Positions 7,932 through 16,368 are shown, counted from the stretch's first letter. The stretch is 37,279 nt of DNA from an uncultured Flavobacteriales bacterium (GCA_946480815.1 CAMLLB010000044.1:1-37279); one strand, 5' to 3'. Made by a program: numbers and translations. Notes: generated from the letters alone by a model not told the origin.

Positions 7932-8975
7932 ATGACGATAGCAGAAGTTTTCGATTTGGATGCTTTTCCTGAAACGGCTGATTTAATTTACGTCTCGGTT
8001 TCAGATGCAGGAATTTCGCGTGTGCGGAAAGGAGAAGGCTTTGAATATTATTACAACAACAAGAAAGTAGACTCAAAGAAGCAGTTACAGCGAATTAAAA
8101 ATTTGGTCATACCACCTGCCTGGGAGAATGTTTGGATCTGTAAAAATGCCAACGGACATATCCAATGCACCGGACTGGACCTCCGCGGAAGAAAACAATA
8201 CCGCTATCATCCGCTATGGCAAAAGTCCAGAAATGAATCGAAATTTTCACGTTTGATTGATTTTGGAAATGCAGTGAAAAAACTTCGCAAACAAATCACC
8301 AGCGATCTGAGAAAAAAGACACTCTGTGAAGATAAAGTAATTGCTACGGTCCTGGCGCTAATGGATGAAACACATATCCGTGTTGGAAATAATCACTATG
8401 AAAAAACAAACAAATCGTATGGATTGACCACATTAAAGGACAGGCATGTGGAGATCTCCGGAGAAAAAATTCGCTTTTCCTTTGTCGGAAAAAAAGGAAT
8501 TCATCACACCATTTCGTTACGAAACAAGCGATTGGCACGTATTGTCAAACAGTGCCGTGATATCCCGGGGAAAGCGCTCTTTCAATACTATGATCAGGCT
8601 GGAAATCGTCACACGTTGGATTCAGGAAGAGTAAACTCTTATATTCGAAAATATACTGAGGACTCCTTTACCACCAAAGATTTACGGACATGGTCGGCAA
8701 GTGTTTGTGCGCTGCACCATTTTCTGAATGCAGATTCTGAGAACAATGAAACAGCGCGTAAGAAAAAAACCGTAGCGATTTTGGACCTGGTTAGTGAACA
8801 ACTGGGCAATACGCGAACTATTTGTAAAAAATATTATGTGCATCCGCAAATTTTAGCTCTTTACGAGAATGGTCAACTGGAAAAACACCTTAAAAACATT
8901 CCGTCTTCAGATACGTGGCTTAGTTCTGAAGAAAAGCTGTTGTTAAAGATCTTGAAGAAAACAACAGATACTTAA
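7932..8975 (+). CDS. Type IB DNA topoisomerase (poxvirus-like bacterial form)
   Basis: 347 residues, the normal size for bacterial TopIB. It relaxes supercoils by nicking one strand through a 3'-phosphotyrosine. N-terminal domain: IPPAWENVWIC and NGHIQCTGLDLRGRKQYRYHP (about 60-93). Catalytic domain: THIRVGNNHYEKTNKSYGLTTL with Arg150, FVGKKG with Lys187/188, TTKDLRTWSAS with Arg252, and CKKYYVHP with nucleophile Tyr302 (the Tyr directly before V-H-P). All the catalytic residues expected for the family are present. It is a single-gene unit, between a terminator upstream and a convergent gene downstream. Confidence 0.95.
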   Translation: MTIAEVFDLDAFPETADLIYVSVSDAGISRVRKGEGFEYYYNNKKVDSKKQLQRIKNLVIPPAWENVWICKNANGHIQCTGLDLRGRKQYRYHPLWQKSRNESKFSRLIDFGNAVKKLRKQITSDLRKKTLCEDKVIATVLALMDETHIRVGNNHYEKTNKSYGLTTLKDRHVEISGEKIRFSFVGKKGIHHTISLRNKRLARIVKQCRDIPGKALFQYYDQAGNRHTLDSGRVNSYIRKYTEDSFTTKDLRTWSASVCALHHFLNADSENNETARKKKTVAILDLVSEQLGNTRTICKKYYVHPQILALYENGQLEKHLKNIPSSDTWLSSEEKLLLKILKKTTDT

Positions 8976-9009
8976 AAATAAAAGATAACCAATAGCTATC
9001 ACTTTCATA

Positions 9010-10215
9010 TTATTTATATGTCATTTGAACAGTCAACGGCAATTTAACTCGATGAATACAACTTCTACCATGTACTGTTTCTATTTTGTAACCGTGGTTT
9101 AGTTCTGTAATTAATTGTAACTCTTGTGAAAAAGTCCAATTCTTATTTAGAGATTTGAATTCATTAAGTTCAATAGTTTTAAACGCCTCATTCTTTATTT
9201 CATCAGATTTTATAGCTTCATTCAACCAATCTTGAACTGTTGTTTGCCCACCATTTATCTTTTTCAAGGATGCTTCTTTCCCCTTTAGTAAAACCTCGTT
9301 ATAAGTATACAACTCCAATCCCTCAAAATCAACATTTTCAATAACAAAAGCGGGGGTTTGCCATTTACAAACAACATCTTTTTCAAACACACCTCTTTTA
9401 TGAATATTCATTCTTACATGGCCGTTGTCCATGGTTCTCAAGGTGTTTTCCTTTATCGAAACTTCATAAACTTCTTGAATTTGCATTTGTGCACTATTAA
9501 CCAATTTGGGATGTATTGCTATGTTTACTGAAACATGCCTGTTTTCCACTGAAGGATAAACCAACATATCAATCAAAGCATTTTGATTACGGGACTCGTA
9601 TAAAACTTCATAACTATAAGCTCCTGTTATGTGATAGAAATCATCTCCATCTGAACAATACAAATCTCCAAGTTGCTCGATTGATGATATAAAACCCTCT
9701 TGGAATCTTTCGGGAATGTTTCCCACAAATTTTCTCAATTTTTCTAATTGCTCATTAGAAACTCCTCCAATAACCTCTTTACTTTTAATTGTATTTGAAT
9801 TGATTACCAGCCAATGAGCTAGAACCCTTTCATCAAAACTTATTCTCCATTTAGAAATATAAAATCTTTCACCCAGTTTAATAGAATCTTTCATTTCTGC
9901 AACCGCTGTAACCGGATCTATTGATGTATACAATACAGGACTCCCTTTTATATTTGCTCGACCTCTTTCAGGGTTAGGAGGATATGAGTAACTTGATTTC
10001 ATTTCCTTATCAAATCCTTCAAACTTTCTTGTAACTCTATAAACTGTCATACTCGGTGATGAATTATCATAGGGCAAAACAGGAAGGATTCTATTGACTA
10101 AGATCTCATGAAATTTTTTATTAATTTCCTTATGTGACATTTCTATTGTCAACTCCTTTTTTATTCTATCAAACTGTTGTTTAATAGTTGCTAAGTCAAA
10201 AAATGTAAACTCCAA
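9010..10215 (-). CDS. RES-domain protein (NAD+-degrading toxin-like), stand-alone
   Basis: 401 residues. The central part carries the RES-family hallmarks: TVYRV with Arg60, RGRANIKGSPVLYTSIDPVTAVAEM (84-108) with the GR.N..G.PVLY core and Glu107, and the later VYPSVENRHVSVNIAIHP (219-236) with the conserved Ser222. RES toxins (for example ParT, MbcT) degrade or transfer NAD+ and normally pair with an adjacent Xre/MbcA-type antitoxin of the DUF2384 family. None is visible here. The protein is about twice the size of classical RES toxins, with extra sequence before and after the core. The gene looks clearly more A/T-rich than its neighbours, suggesting transfer. The start is uncertain: TTG at 10215 with AGAGG just upstream and an in-frame stop above it, or ATG at 10140. 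Whether it is an active toxin is unknown. Confidence 0.7.
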   Translation of the reverse strand: MEFTFFDLATIKQQFDRIKKELTIEMSHKEINKKFHEILVNRILPVLPYDNSSPSMTVYRVTRKFEGFDKEMKSSYSYPPNPERGRANIKGSPVLYTSIDPVTAVAEMKDSIKLGERFYISKWRISFDERVLAHWLVINSNTIKSKEVIGGVSNEQLEKLRKFVGNIPERFQEGFISSIEQLGDLYCSDGDDFYHITGAYSYEVLYESRNQNALIDMLVYPSVENRHVSVNIAIHPKLVNSAQMQIQEVYEVSIKENTLRTMDNGHVRMNIHKRGVFEKDVVCKWQTPAFVIENVDFEGLELYTYNEVLLKGKEASLKKINGGQTTVQDWLNEAIKSDEIKNEAFKTIELNEFKSLNKNWTFSQELQLITELNHGYKIETVHGRSCIHRVKLPLTVQMTYK

Positions 10216-10245
10216 ATTCCTCTATTTAACGATACTCCTTTAATT

Positions 10246-10269
10246 TAAAAAGGAGGCTATCCACCTCCT
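10246..10269 (-). terminator. Terminator of the acyl-CoA ligase gene
   Basis: On the minus strand AGGAGG-TGGATAG-CCTCCT is followed by TTTT then AAATT. It lies between the ligase stop and the RES gene start, so the RES gene is probably transcribed separately. The same AGGAG can also pair with CTCCT at about 10235-10239, forming a competing weaker hairpin. Confidence 0.6.
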
Positions 10270-10290
10270 CTTTCAACATTCTATATTATT

Positions 10291-10320
10291 TCTGCGAACA
10301 TCTGCGTTCCTCAGCGGGAA
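10291..10320. repeat. Decamer tandem repeat of the TCTGCG type
   Basis: Three 10-bp units in a row: TCTGCGAACA, TCTGCGTTCC, TCAGCGGGAA. It sits in the spacer between the ligase and RES genes. I recall similar TCTGCG-rich tracts in Bacteroidota intergenic DNA but cannot cite a source. Confidence 0.6.
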
Positions 10321-10336
10321 ATTTTAATAACAAGCA

Positions 10337-12112
10337 TCACTCATGATGATCATCTTTATAAAATCCATCCACGATCTCTTTGTACTTTTCAAGAATGACT
10401 TTACGTTTCAATTTCAAAGTCGGGGTCAACTCTCCGGTTGCGATTCCAAATTCCTGGGGCAACAATGCAAATTTCTTGATCTTTTCCCAACTTCCATATC
10501 CCTCGTTGATCCGATCCATTTCTTTTTGAATACGTGCAATCACATCCGGATTTTTAGCAATCTCTTCGTTACTTGTTCCTATTTGCAGGTTCTTGCGGCC
10601 TGCCCATTCTTTAACAAACGGAAAGGCGGGAACAATCAACGCCGAAGGGAATTTTTGTCCTTCACCCAGAACCATGATCTGTTCAATAAATCGCGATTCT
10701 TTAAAGGTATTTTCCATCGCTTGCGGAATAATGTATTTCCCTCCCGACGTTTTAAAGATCTCTTTCTTCCGGTCGGTAATTTTCAGGAAGATCCCATCTT
10801 CAAATGTTCCGATATCTCCGGTATGGAACCAACCTTGGGAATCAATTGCCTCAGCGGTTTTTTCAGGTAAATTGTAATAACCCATCATGACATTCGGTCC
10901 TTTTACCAAAATTTCACCGTCTTCTGCAATTTTCACTTTTACCCCGTCAATCAGCGGACCGACAGTTCCTATTTTTATTCCTTTTTTCAGGCAGTTCACA
11001 GAAATTACCGGAGAAGTTTCCGTTAATCCATATCCTTCCAACACCGGAATTCCGGCAGCGAGGAAAATTTGTGCCAAACGTGGCTGCAACGCAGCAGATC
11101 CTGAAGCTACTGCCCTTACTTCTCCACCCAATGCTTCCTGCCATTTTGAAAATACCAGCTTTCTCGCGAGCCACAATTTCAATTTATACCAGAATCCCAA
11201 ATTCCCTGTATGGTATTGCTCTGCTACCGAAATAGCCCAGAAGAATATTTTACGCTTGAAGCCAGTCAAGGATTCTCCCGTCAGCATAATTTTATCAAAA
11301 ACCTTTTCCAATAATCTTGGAACAGCCGTAAACACATGTGGTTTTACTTCCTTTAAATTCGGACCTATCGTATCCAGGGATTCTGCAAAATAGATGGAGG
11401 AACCACAGTACATATATAAGTAATGCAGCATGCGCTCATATACATGACAAACCGGTAAAAATGTCAAAACACGTGACGTTTCATCTGCCGGAATACTGAA
11501 CTTACAGGAAAGCACATTGGAAAGCAAGTTGTTGTGAGACAACATCACTCCCTTTGGATTCCCGGTTGTTCCGGAAGTATAAATAATCGTCGCTAAATCT
11601 TCGTTGCGTACATTCGCCTTCAATTCCGAGATCTTATTTTGGGGAATATCCTTACCCATCGCGATCAATTCGGTGTAGTTGGTAAATCCTTCAAGCTGAT
11701 CAAAAGTAAAAATCTTCTCCAAAGTCGGAATTTGAGCTCCCACACCCTGGATCTTATGCCCCAATTCTTCACCTGCCACAAACGCATGGCGAATTCCGGC
11801 ATCATTAAAAATGTATACATAATCGTTTTCCGAAATATTCGGATAAACCGGAACTACAACAGCTCCTACCTGTTGGATTGCAATATCCAGGATATTCCAC
11901 TCCACCCGGTTTGGTGAAACCAATGCCACACGTTCACCAACTGAAACACCGAGCGCCACAAGTCCCTTAGAAATTTGATTTGTAAGTGCTACAAACTCTT
12001 CGGTCGTCATAGGTATCCAATTCCCCTCGGTTTTGGTAACAAACATGGAGGCACTTGGAAAGTTATTCAATTGATAAGCAGGCACGTCAAACAGTCGTCT
12101 TACTTCATTCAT
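10337..12112 (-). CDS. Long-chain acyl-CoA ligase (AMP-forming)
   Basis: Activates fatty acids to acyl-CoA through an acyl-adenylate. Signature motifs of the ANL superfamily are intact: the P-loop YTSGTTGNPKGVMLSH, EGYGLTETSPVISV, WFHTGDIG, and the hinge DRKKEIFKTSGGKYIIP, with a C-terminal catalytic Lys in LTPTLKLKRKVI. The domain order and length (591 residues) match the FAA1/FadD15-type long-chain ligases common in Bacteroidota. I chose the start at MNEVRRLFDVPAYQL (12112). The upstream 18 codons look untranslated, and they would bring the start right up to the TATTTTTG box at 12171-12164. A terminator follows the gene. Confidence 0.93.
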   Translation of the reverse strand: MNEVRRLFDVPAYQLNNFPSASMFVTKTEGNWIPMTTEEFVALTNQISKGLVALGVSVGERVALVSPNRVEWNILDIAIQQVGAVVVPVYPNISENDYVYIFNDAGIRHAFVAGEELGHKIQGVGAQIPTLEKIFTFDQLEGFTNYTELIAMGKDIPQNKISELKANVRNEDLATIIYTSGTTGNPKGVMLSHNNLLSNVLSCKFSIPADETSRVLTFLPVCHVYERMLHYLYMYCGSSIYFAESLDTIGPNLKEVKPHVFTAVPRLLEKVFDKIMLTGESLTGFKRKIFFWAISVAEQYHTGNLGFWYKLKLWLARKLVFSKWQEALGGEVRAVASGSAALQPRLAQIFLAAGIPVLEGYGLTETSPVISVNCLKKGIKIGTVGPLIDGVKVKIAEDGEILVKGPNVMMGYYNLPEKTAEAIDSQGWFHTGDIGTFEDGIFLKITDRKKEIFKTSGGKYIIPQAMENTFKESRFIEQIMVLGEGQKFPSALIVPAFPFVKEWAGRKNLQIGTSNEEIAKNPDVIARIQKEMDRINEGYGSWEKIKKFALLPQEFGIATGELTPTLKLKRKVILEKYKEIVDGFYKDDHHE

Positions 12113-12163
12113 ATCAGTTGTAATAGCACTCACAATATATGTATTAAAAATTAAGCAATAGCG

Positions 12164-12171
12164 CAAAAATA
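12164..12171 (-). promoter_or_regulatory. Candidate -7 box of the acyl-CoA ligase gene
   Basis: TATTTTTG on the minus strand fits TAnnTTTG and lies 51 nt before the chosen start. I see no TTTG at the usual -33 spacing. A short A/T-rich box can occur by chance. Confidence 0.3.
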
Positions 12172-12216
12172 TTCATCCAAAACCAGTGTTTGTTTTTTCA
12201 CAGCATGTCGTTAAGA

Positions 12217-12287
12217 AACTAGTTCATACTTTTACATTGTGGGAATATAGTTTCTAACTTCGATCAAGTGCAATTCATGGACTAGTT
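12217..12287. repeat. Inverted repeat, 11 bp with one mismatch
   Basis: AACTAGTTCAT (12217-12227) and ATGGACTAGTT (12277-12287) are inverted copies 49 bp apart, in the longest gene-free stretch of the window (12113-12372). I see no other structure there except the hairpin at 12345. Confidence 0.5.
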
Positions 12288-12344
12288 GGAAAGTTACAAA
12301 GAAATAATGACTTGTGTTTGATCGTTTTTGGTTTTTTGGTTTGT

Positions 12345-12374
12345 AGGGTTCGTTTGCCGGCGGGCCCTTTTTTT
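12345..12374 (+). terminator. Terminator-like hairpin on the plus strand without a plus-strand gene
   Basis: AGGGTTCGTT (12345-12354) and GGCGGGCCCT (12359-12368) pair over 10 bp around the loop TGCC, with four G-U wobbles. Six more T follow, giving seven in a row (12368-12374). Because the wobbles become A-C mismatches on the other strand, the structure is stable only in plus-strand RNA. Both flanking genes are on the minus strand, so it may end an unannotated plus-strand RNA or be a chance structure. Confidence 0.45.
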
Positions 12375-14001
12375 ATTCCATAGAAAAAACCAATTTCCCT
12401 TTGACAAATGTTCTGTTGGAATAGTTCGGATTATAAACTCCTTTGGAAGAGAACGGACTTTCCAGGATTACTAAAGTTGCATCCTTTCCTTTCTCTAAAC
12501 TTCCTTTTGTTTCTTCCTGGAAACTGGCAAAAGCCGCCCAAATGGTCATACCCCGCAAACACGCTTCTTCTGAGAGTGCTTCTTCCATTAAGAATCCATT
12601 AATCGGATCTCCTTCTGCATTCTTACGGTTTACCGCTGCATGAATGGTCAGAAACGGATTCGTGCTTTCTACCGGAAAATCTGTTCCGATCGCCAGCATT
12701 CCCGCTTTTTGCAACAAGGTATTGTAAGCATAAGCTCCTCTCAAACGTGCTTTTCCCAAACGCGATTCCGCCCAACGCTGATCACTGACCGCATGCGTAG
12801 GCTGCACAGATGGAAATACTCCTGAATTTGCCAGTAAGTCAAAATCTTTCGGATCGATGACCTGTGCATGCTCCAATCTCCAGCGATGATCCGGATTTTT
12901 CTTCGAATAAGCCTGGATCAATTCCAAAACCAGACGATTGGTCGAGTCCCCGATCGCATGAACATTCAACTGGTAACCGGTGAGTTCTGCCAAAGAAGAA
13001 TAACGCTTCATATCCGAAACGGAAGTCGTCAATAATCCGTGATTGTGCAAATCATCCGAATAAGGTTGTTTTAAAAGTGCACCTCTCGACCCCAAGGCTC
13101 CATCACCGATTACTTTAAACGAACGAACAAGCAGGTTTTTCTCCTTTAGAATTCCGTGCTCTTTCGCGAAATCTGCATTTTCTTTTTCCGGATACAGCAT
13201 CCCATAAATACCGATAGTCAATTTATCGTCTTTCACCAATCGGCGGATCAACTTAAAATCGTGCGGACTCAAACCCGCCTCATGCACATCGGTCACTCCG
13301 TATCCATATAATTCCTGTTGGATCTCCACTAAAGTCTGAGCCAATTCGTGGTCGGAAAAATCCGGCAATTGATCACTTATTAATGATATTGCATTATCCA
13401 GTAAAATTCCCGTTAGGGTTCCATCCTCTTTTTTTAAAATCGCCCCGCCATCTATATGAGATGATTCCTTCACACCGAATTTCTTCAATGCCGCAGCATT
13501 TGCCAAAACAGCATGTCCATCGATCCGGTACAAAACAACCGGTTTGTCGGGAAATTTTTCATTCAGTTTTTCATTGTCAGGCAGATCTGTCGTATTCCAA
13601 AGGCTTTGGTCCCAACCTCCGCCAACGATTACCGAGCGTTCCTTTTTCTGTGCATACTTTTCTACCCGAACGATCAATTCATCCATGGACGTTGTTCCTA
13701 CTAAATTGGCTGATAATTTCTGACGTGCCAGGCTCATCATGTGTCCATGTGCATCAGCAAATCCCGGAAAAATATCTTTTCCCTCTGCATCGATAAATTC
13801 ATCTGCACTGTACTTATTCATAATCTGGCGATCAGGCCCCACTTCCACCACTTTGCCATCCCGGATTGCAATTGCCTGTACCACCGAATTTTTATCGTCC
13901 ATGGTATGGATTTTCGCATTATGAATAACCAAATCAACCGATTGGCCTTTCATACAGGAAGCTCCAATCATTAGTACCAAAGAAAAAAGAACGTAACGCA
14001 T
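12373..14001 (-). CDS. Exported amidohydrolase, YtcJ-like (Amidohydro_3)
   Basis: 542 residues. The N-terminus MRYVLFSLVLMIGASC is a lipoprotein signal with Cys16 in GASC, so the enzyme is probably anchored in the periplasm or outer membrane. Metal-dependent hydrolase motifs: a beta-strand start DLVIHNAKIHTMD, GFADAHGHMMSL with His85 and His87, INVHAIGDST, RWRLEHAQVI, and GTDFPVES with the late catalytic Asp. This fits the YtcJ/Amidohydro_3 branch; members hydrolyse N-formyl or other amide/imide bonds, but the substrate cannot be predicted. The ATG overlaps the stop of the upstream SDR gene (TAATG). It is the last gene of a three-gene overlapping operon. Confidence 0.88.
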   Translation of the reverse strand: MRYVLFSLVLMIGASCMKGQSVDLVIHNAKIHTMDDKNSVVQAIAIRDGKVVEVGPDRQIMNKYSADEFIDAEGKDIFPGFADAHGHMMSLARQKLSANLVGTTSMDELIVRVEKYAQKKERSVIVGGGWDQSLWNTTDLPDNEKLNEKFPDKPVVLYRIDGHAVLANAAALKKFGVKESSHIDGGAILKKEDGTLTGILLDNAISLISDQLPDFSDHELAQTLVEIQQELYGYGVTDVHEAGLSPHDFKLIRRLVKDDKLTIGIYGMLYPEKENADFAKEHGILKEKNLLVRSFKVIGDGALGSRGALLKQPYSDDLHNHGLLTTSVSDMKRYSSLAELTGYQLNVHAIGDSTNRLVLELIQAYSKKNPDHRWRLEHAQVIDPKDFDLLANSGVFPSVQPTHAVSDQRWAESRLGKARLRGAYAYNTLLQKAGMLAIGTDFPVESTNPFLTIHAAVNRKNAEGDPINGFLMEEALSEEACLRGMTIWAAFASFQEETKGSLEKGKDATLVILESPFSSKGVYNPNYSNRTFVKGKLVFSME

Positions 14002-14765
14002 TAGCTATGTGTTTTATGAAAAATTGTTGAACTTGCCTGGGCACTCGGCATGATAACCAAATCATTGATGCAAACATGCTTAGGCCTGGAACAAACATAA
14101 TAAACCGCATCTGCAATATCTTCCGCCATTAAGGGATCAAAACCATCATATACGTTTTTGGCAGTTTGTTCATCGCCTTTGAATCGGACCAAAGAAAACT
14201 CTGTCTCTGCAGCCCCGGGTGCAATATTTGTCACTTTAATATTGTCATGTACCAAGTCAATCCTGATAGCCCGTGAAAGCGCATCAACCGCGTGTTTGGT
14301 AGCACAGTAAACATTTCCTCCGGCATAAACCTCTTTTCCTGCAATACTTGCAATGTTTACAATATGCCCTCCACCATTCTTCTTTAAAATGGGAGAAACT
14401 GCGCGTGTCACATACAACAATCCTTTCACATTCGTATCGATCATGCGGTCCCAATCGTCTGTTTCACCGGAATCTATCGGTCCGCGACCAACAGCCAAAC
14501 CGGCATTATTGACCAAGATCACGAGGTTATTTTTCACTTCTTCGGACAATGAGTCAACAGCCCGGTTCACTTCTGCTTCATTTCGCACATCAAAATTCAG
14601 CAATACAAGATCACTTCCTTTCGCTTGAAGCTCCTGCTTCAGGGATTCCAAACGTTCCATTCTGCGCCCGGTCAATACCAAATCCCACCCATTATCAGCA
14701 AATATGCGTGCTGTCGCTTCTCCAAAACCGGCAGTTGCACCGGTGATAAAAACATACTTCTTCAT
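14001..14765 (-). CDS. Short-chain dehydrogenase/reductase (YdfG-like)
   Basis: 254 residues, a classical SDR: TGATAGFG (8-15) for dinucleotide binding, NNAG (86-89), Ser140 in NIASIAGK, and Tyr153/Lys157 in VYCATKHAV. An Arg-rich VLTGRRMERL after strand 2 suggests NADP(H). The C-terminus PRHVCINDLVIMPSAQA-like region resembles YdfG, which oxidises 3-hydroxy acids such as serine or 3-hydroxypropionate, so YdfG-type activity is plausible but not proven. It starts with an ATGA overlap with the upstream membrane-protein gene and ends with a TAATG overlap with the amidohydrolase gene. Confidence 0.92.
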   Translation of the reverse strand: MKKYVFITGATAGFGEATARIFADNGWDLVLTGRRMERLESLKQELQAKGSDLVLLNFDVRNEAEVNRAVDSLSEEVKNNLVILVNNAGLAVGRGPIDSGETDDWDRMIDTNVKGLLYVTRAVSPILKKNGGGHIVNIASIAGKEVYAGGNVYCATKHAVDALSRAIRIDLVHDNIKVTNIAPGAAETEFSLVRFKGDEQTAKNVYDGFDPLMAEDIADAVYYVCSRPKHVCINDLVIMPSAQASSTIFHKTHS

Positions 14766-16210
14766 CGTTTAAATTTGAATGGCCTTGAACCAATAAAAGC
14801 TATTAAAAACAGGGCCAGATATGCAGGCATCCGATACCTGACAATCGCACCCAAAACCGGTGTTGTCCAACCGATCAACACCAATAAAATCAGTGAAAAA
14901 GTAATTAAAAAAACAAGGATATTCTTTTCTTCCGCACTTCTGTATTTCCGGTTGTACCAAAGTCCAAAAGCAAGAAGAACAAATAAACCGATCGTTTCCA
15001 AAAAACTAAGAATCTTCAGTTTACCTCCGGGATCCCAAAAAGTTGGTCTGAAAGCAGCGTTCGAAATCGCTTCCGGTATGTTCTTGAGCAATTGTCCGGA
15101 ATTATTCCCGATTGGAGTCAGCTCAATATAACTTCCACAGGCTTCTCCCATAAATACTACGTTCCAGGGACCTTCTCCGGATTTCAGGTGGATATCCCGG
15201 AACGGGTAACTCATCCCGAAAGTCACTTTTTTCGCAACCAGGTCATTTTTTGCCTGAACGGTCCTGTCACTTATAAATTCCAGATCACTGTATTGATCAC
15301 TCCGGAAATAATAAAAGCAGGAATCCGCATAAGCATGCATACCTCCGCGCCCTACGTTGATAAAATCAAATTGCATCCGTGTAAGCCGGTGAGTCACATT
15401 TTTTCTGAAGCCTGAAAACACCAGGAAAATCAACGTCGTAATTGCCAGAACGGTGATTGGTGCGAACAGGACCCGTTTTCTAAACACCCATTTCCCCAGT
15501 AAAAAAACAGGGACACTCAATAACAGACAACCTAAAACATATGGCTTAAAGCCCAACATGAGTATGAATCCTAAAGCAAAACGCCACAAACGGGATTTCA
15601 CCGCCAAGTTTCCGAATAAAGCATTCAAAAGAAAAGCAAAACCTAAAATCATCAGAGGCTCTTTCAAAACAGAACTCGTCCAAAAACTTAAGGTCGGAAA
15701 CAGAAACAACGCGAACCAGAATACCCGTTTATCATAGAAAACCCGGTCTTTAAATGCCTGGAAAATTTCTCGTAATCCGATAAAAGACAAGAAAGAGAAG
15801 AACAAAATATGAACGTATACATTTCCTTTGGAGAGAAATACAATCAGGCTGTTTACGCGTAAAACATTACGCGAATCATTCATCAGGTCCAGATCGCCCG
15901 CCGACCAATGATTGGTATGTGATAAGTACTGCTGAACAGCTGCTTCTGAATTTGTACCGAATAAAAATCGCAGGTAATCTCCAAAAGACTGATATGCCAC
16001 TCCATTGAGCGTCACGCTGTCATCCATATATTCTTCCCAATCAACAGTAATTTCGCCTATGCCATAGATTTTGGTGTGAATGATCATGAACAACACACCG
16101 AAAAGCACCTTGATTCCCCAGCCGATCAGTAAATTAGTCCGCGACAAGCCATCTGTTTTGAACTTCCAAACAAACCACGTTAAACCAACCAGAAGTAGTG
16201 TAAATACCAT
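14762..16210 (-). CDS. Polytopic membrane protein, function unknown
   Basis: 482 residues with about ten to twelve hydrophobic segments. Two soluble stretches stand out: residues about 55-115 (GITVDWEEYMDDS... LSHTNHWSAGDLDLMNDSRN) after the second helix, and about 275-375 before the last four helices. A large extracytoplasmic loop followed by SSVLKEPLMILGFAFLL recalls EpsG/O-antigen-polymerase or ArnT/PMT-like membrane proteins. The start HTKIYGIGE... with Trp/Glu/Asp residues could be a catalytic loop. I cannot place it in a family with confidence. It is the first gene of the operon with the SDR and the amidohydrolase (4-bp ATGA overlap). Confidence 0.75.
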   Translation of the reverse strand: MVFTLLLVGLTWFVWKFKTDGLSRTNLLIGWGIKVLFGVLFMIIHTKIYGIGEITVDWEEYMDDSVTLNGVAYQSFGDYLRFLFGTNSEAAVQQYLSHTNHWSAGDLDLMNDSRNVLRVNSLIVFLSKGNVYVHILFFSFLSFIGLREIFQAFKDRVFYDKRVFWFALFLFPTLSFWTSSVLKEPLMILGFAFLLNALFGNLAVKSRLWRFALGFILMLGFKPYVLGCLLLSVPVFLLGKWVFRKRVLFAPITVLAITTLIFLVFSGFRKNVTHRLTRMQFDFINVGRGGMHAYADSCFYYFRSDQYSDLEFISDRTVQAKNDLVAKKVTFGMSYPFRDIHLKSGEGPWNVVFMGEACGSYIELTPIGNNSGQLLKNIPEAISNAAFRPTFWDPGGKLKILSFLETIGLFVLLAFGLWYNRKYRSAEEKNILVFLITFSLILLVLIGWTTPVLGAIVRYRMPAYLALFLIAFIGSRPFKFKR

Positions 16211-16224
16211 TAGACCTCTAAGAT

Positions 16225-16258
16225 AATTACGAATTCCGAATTACGAGTTACGAATTAC
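16225..16258. repeat. Degenerate heptamer tract (AATTACG type)
   Basis: Units AATTACG, AATTCCG, AATTACG, AGTTACG, AATTAC follow each other with a 7-bp period. The unit is the reverse complement, in rotation, of the AATTCGT unit repeated at 25245. It lies just upstream of the minus-strand membrane-protein operon. Confidence 0.7.
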
Positions 16259-16323
16259 TGATCAGGTCAAAATCAATTCAAGCATTTACTTGTAAAGTAT
16301 GTTCATTTCTCGTGTAAATTTTG

Positions 16324-16357
16324 AATTCGGAATTCGGAATTAGGCATTCGGAATTGG
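16324..16357. repeat. Degenerate heptamer tract (AATTCGG type)
   Basis: Units AATTCGG, AATTCGG, AATTAGG, CATTCGG, AATTGG follow with a 7-bp period. This tract is roughly inverted relative to the one at 16225 and ends about 12 bp before the TACTTTTG box upstream of purL. Confidence 0.7.
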
Positions 16358-16368
16358 ACAGGAATGAT

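Noticed and set aside
9010..10215. Complete toxin-antitoxin pair
   Set aside because: No Xre/DUF2384-type gene or any small open frame is found on either side, so only the toxin-like part can be reported.
10343..11393. Plus-strand open frames of 175 and 168 codons opposite the acyl-CoA ligase gene
   Set aside because: They lie antisense to a fully supported gene and encode no recognisable motifs; they are shadows of its codon pattern.
14625..15131. Plus-strand open frame of 168 codons opposite the SDR and membrane-protein genes
   Set aside because: It crosses the junction of two overlapping real genes in antisense and has no domain signals.
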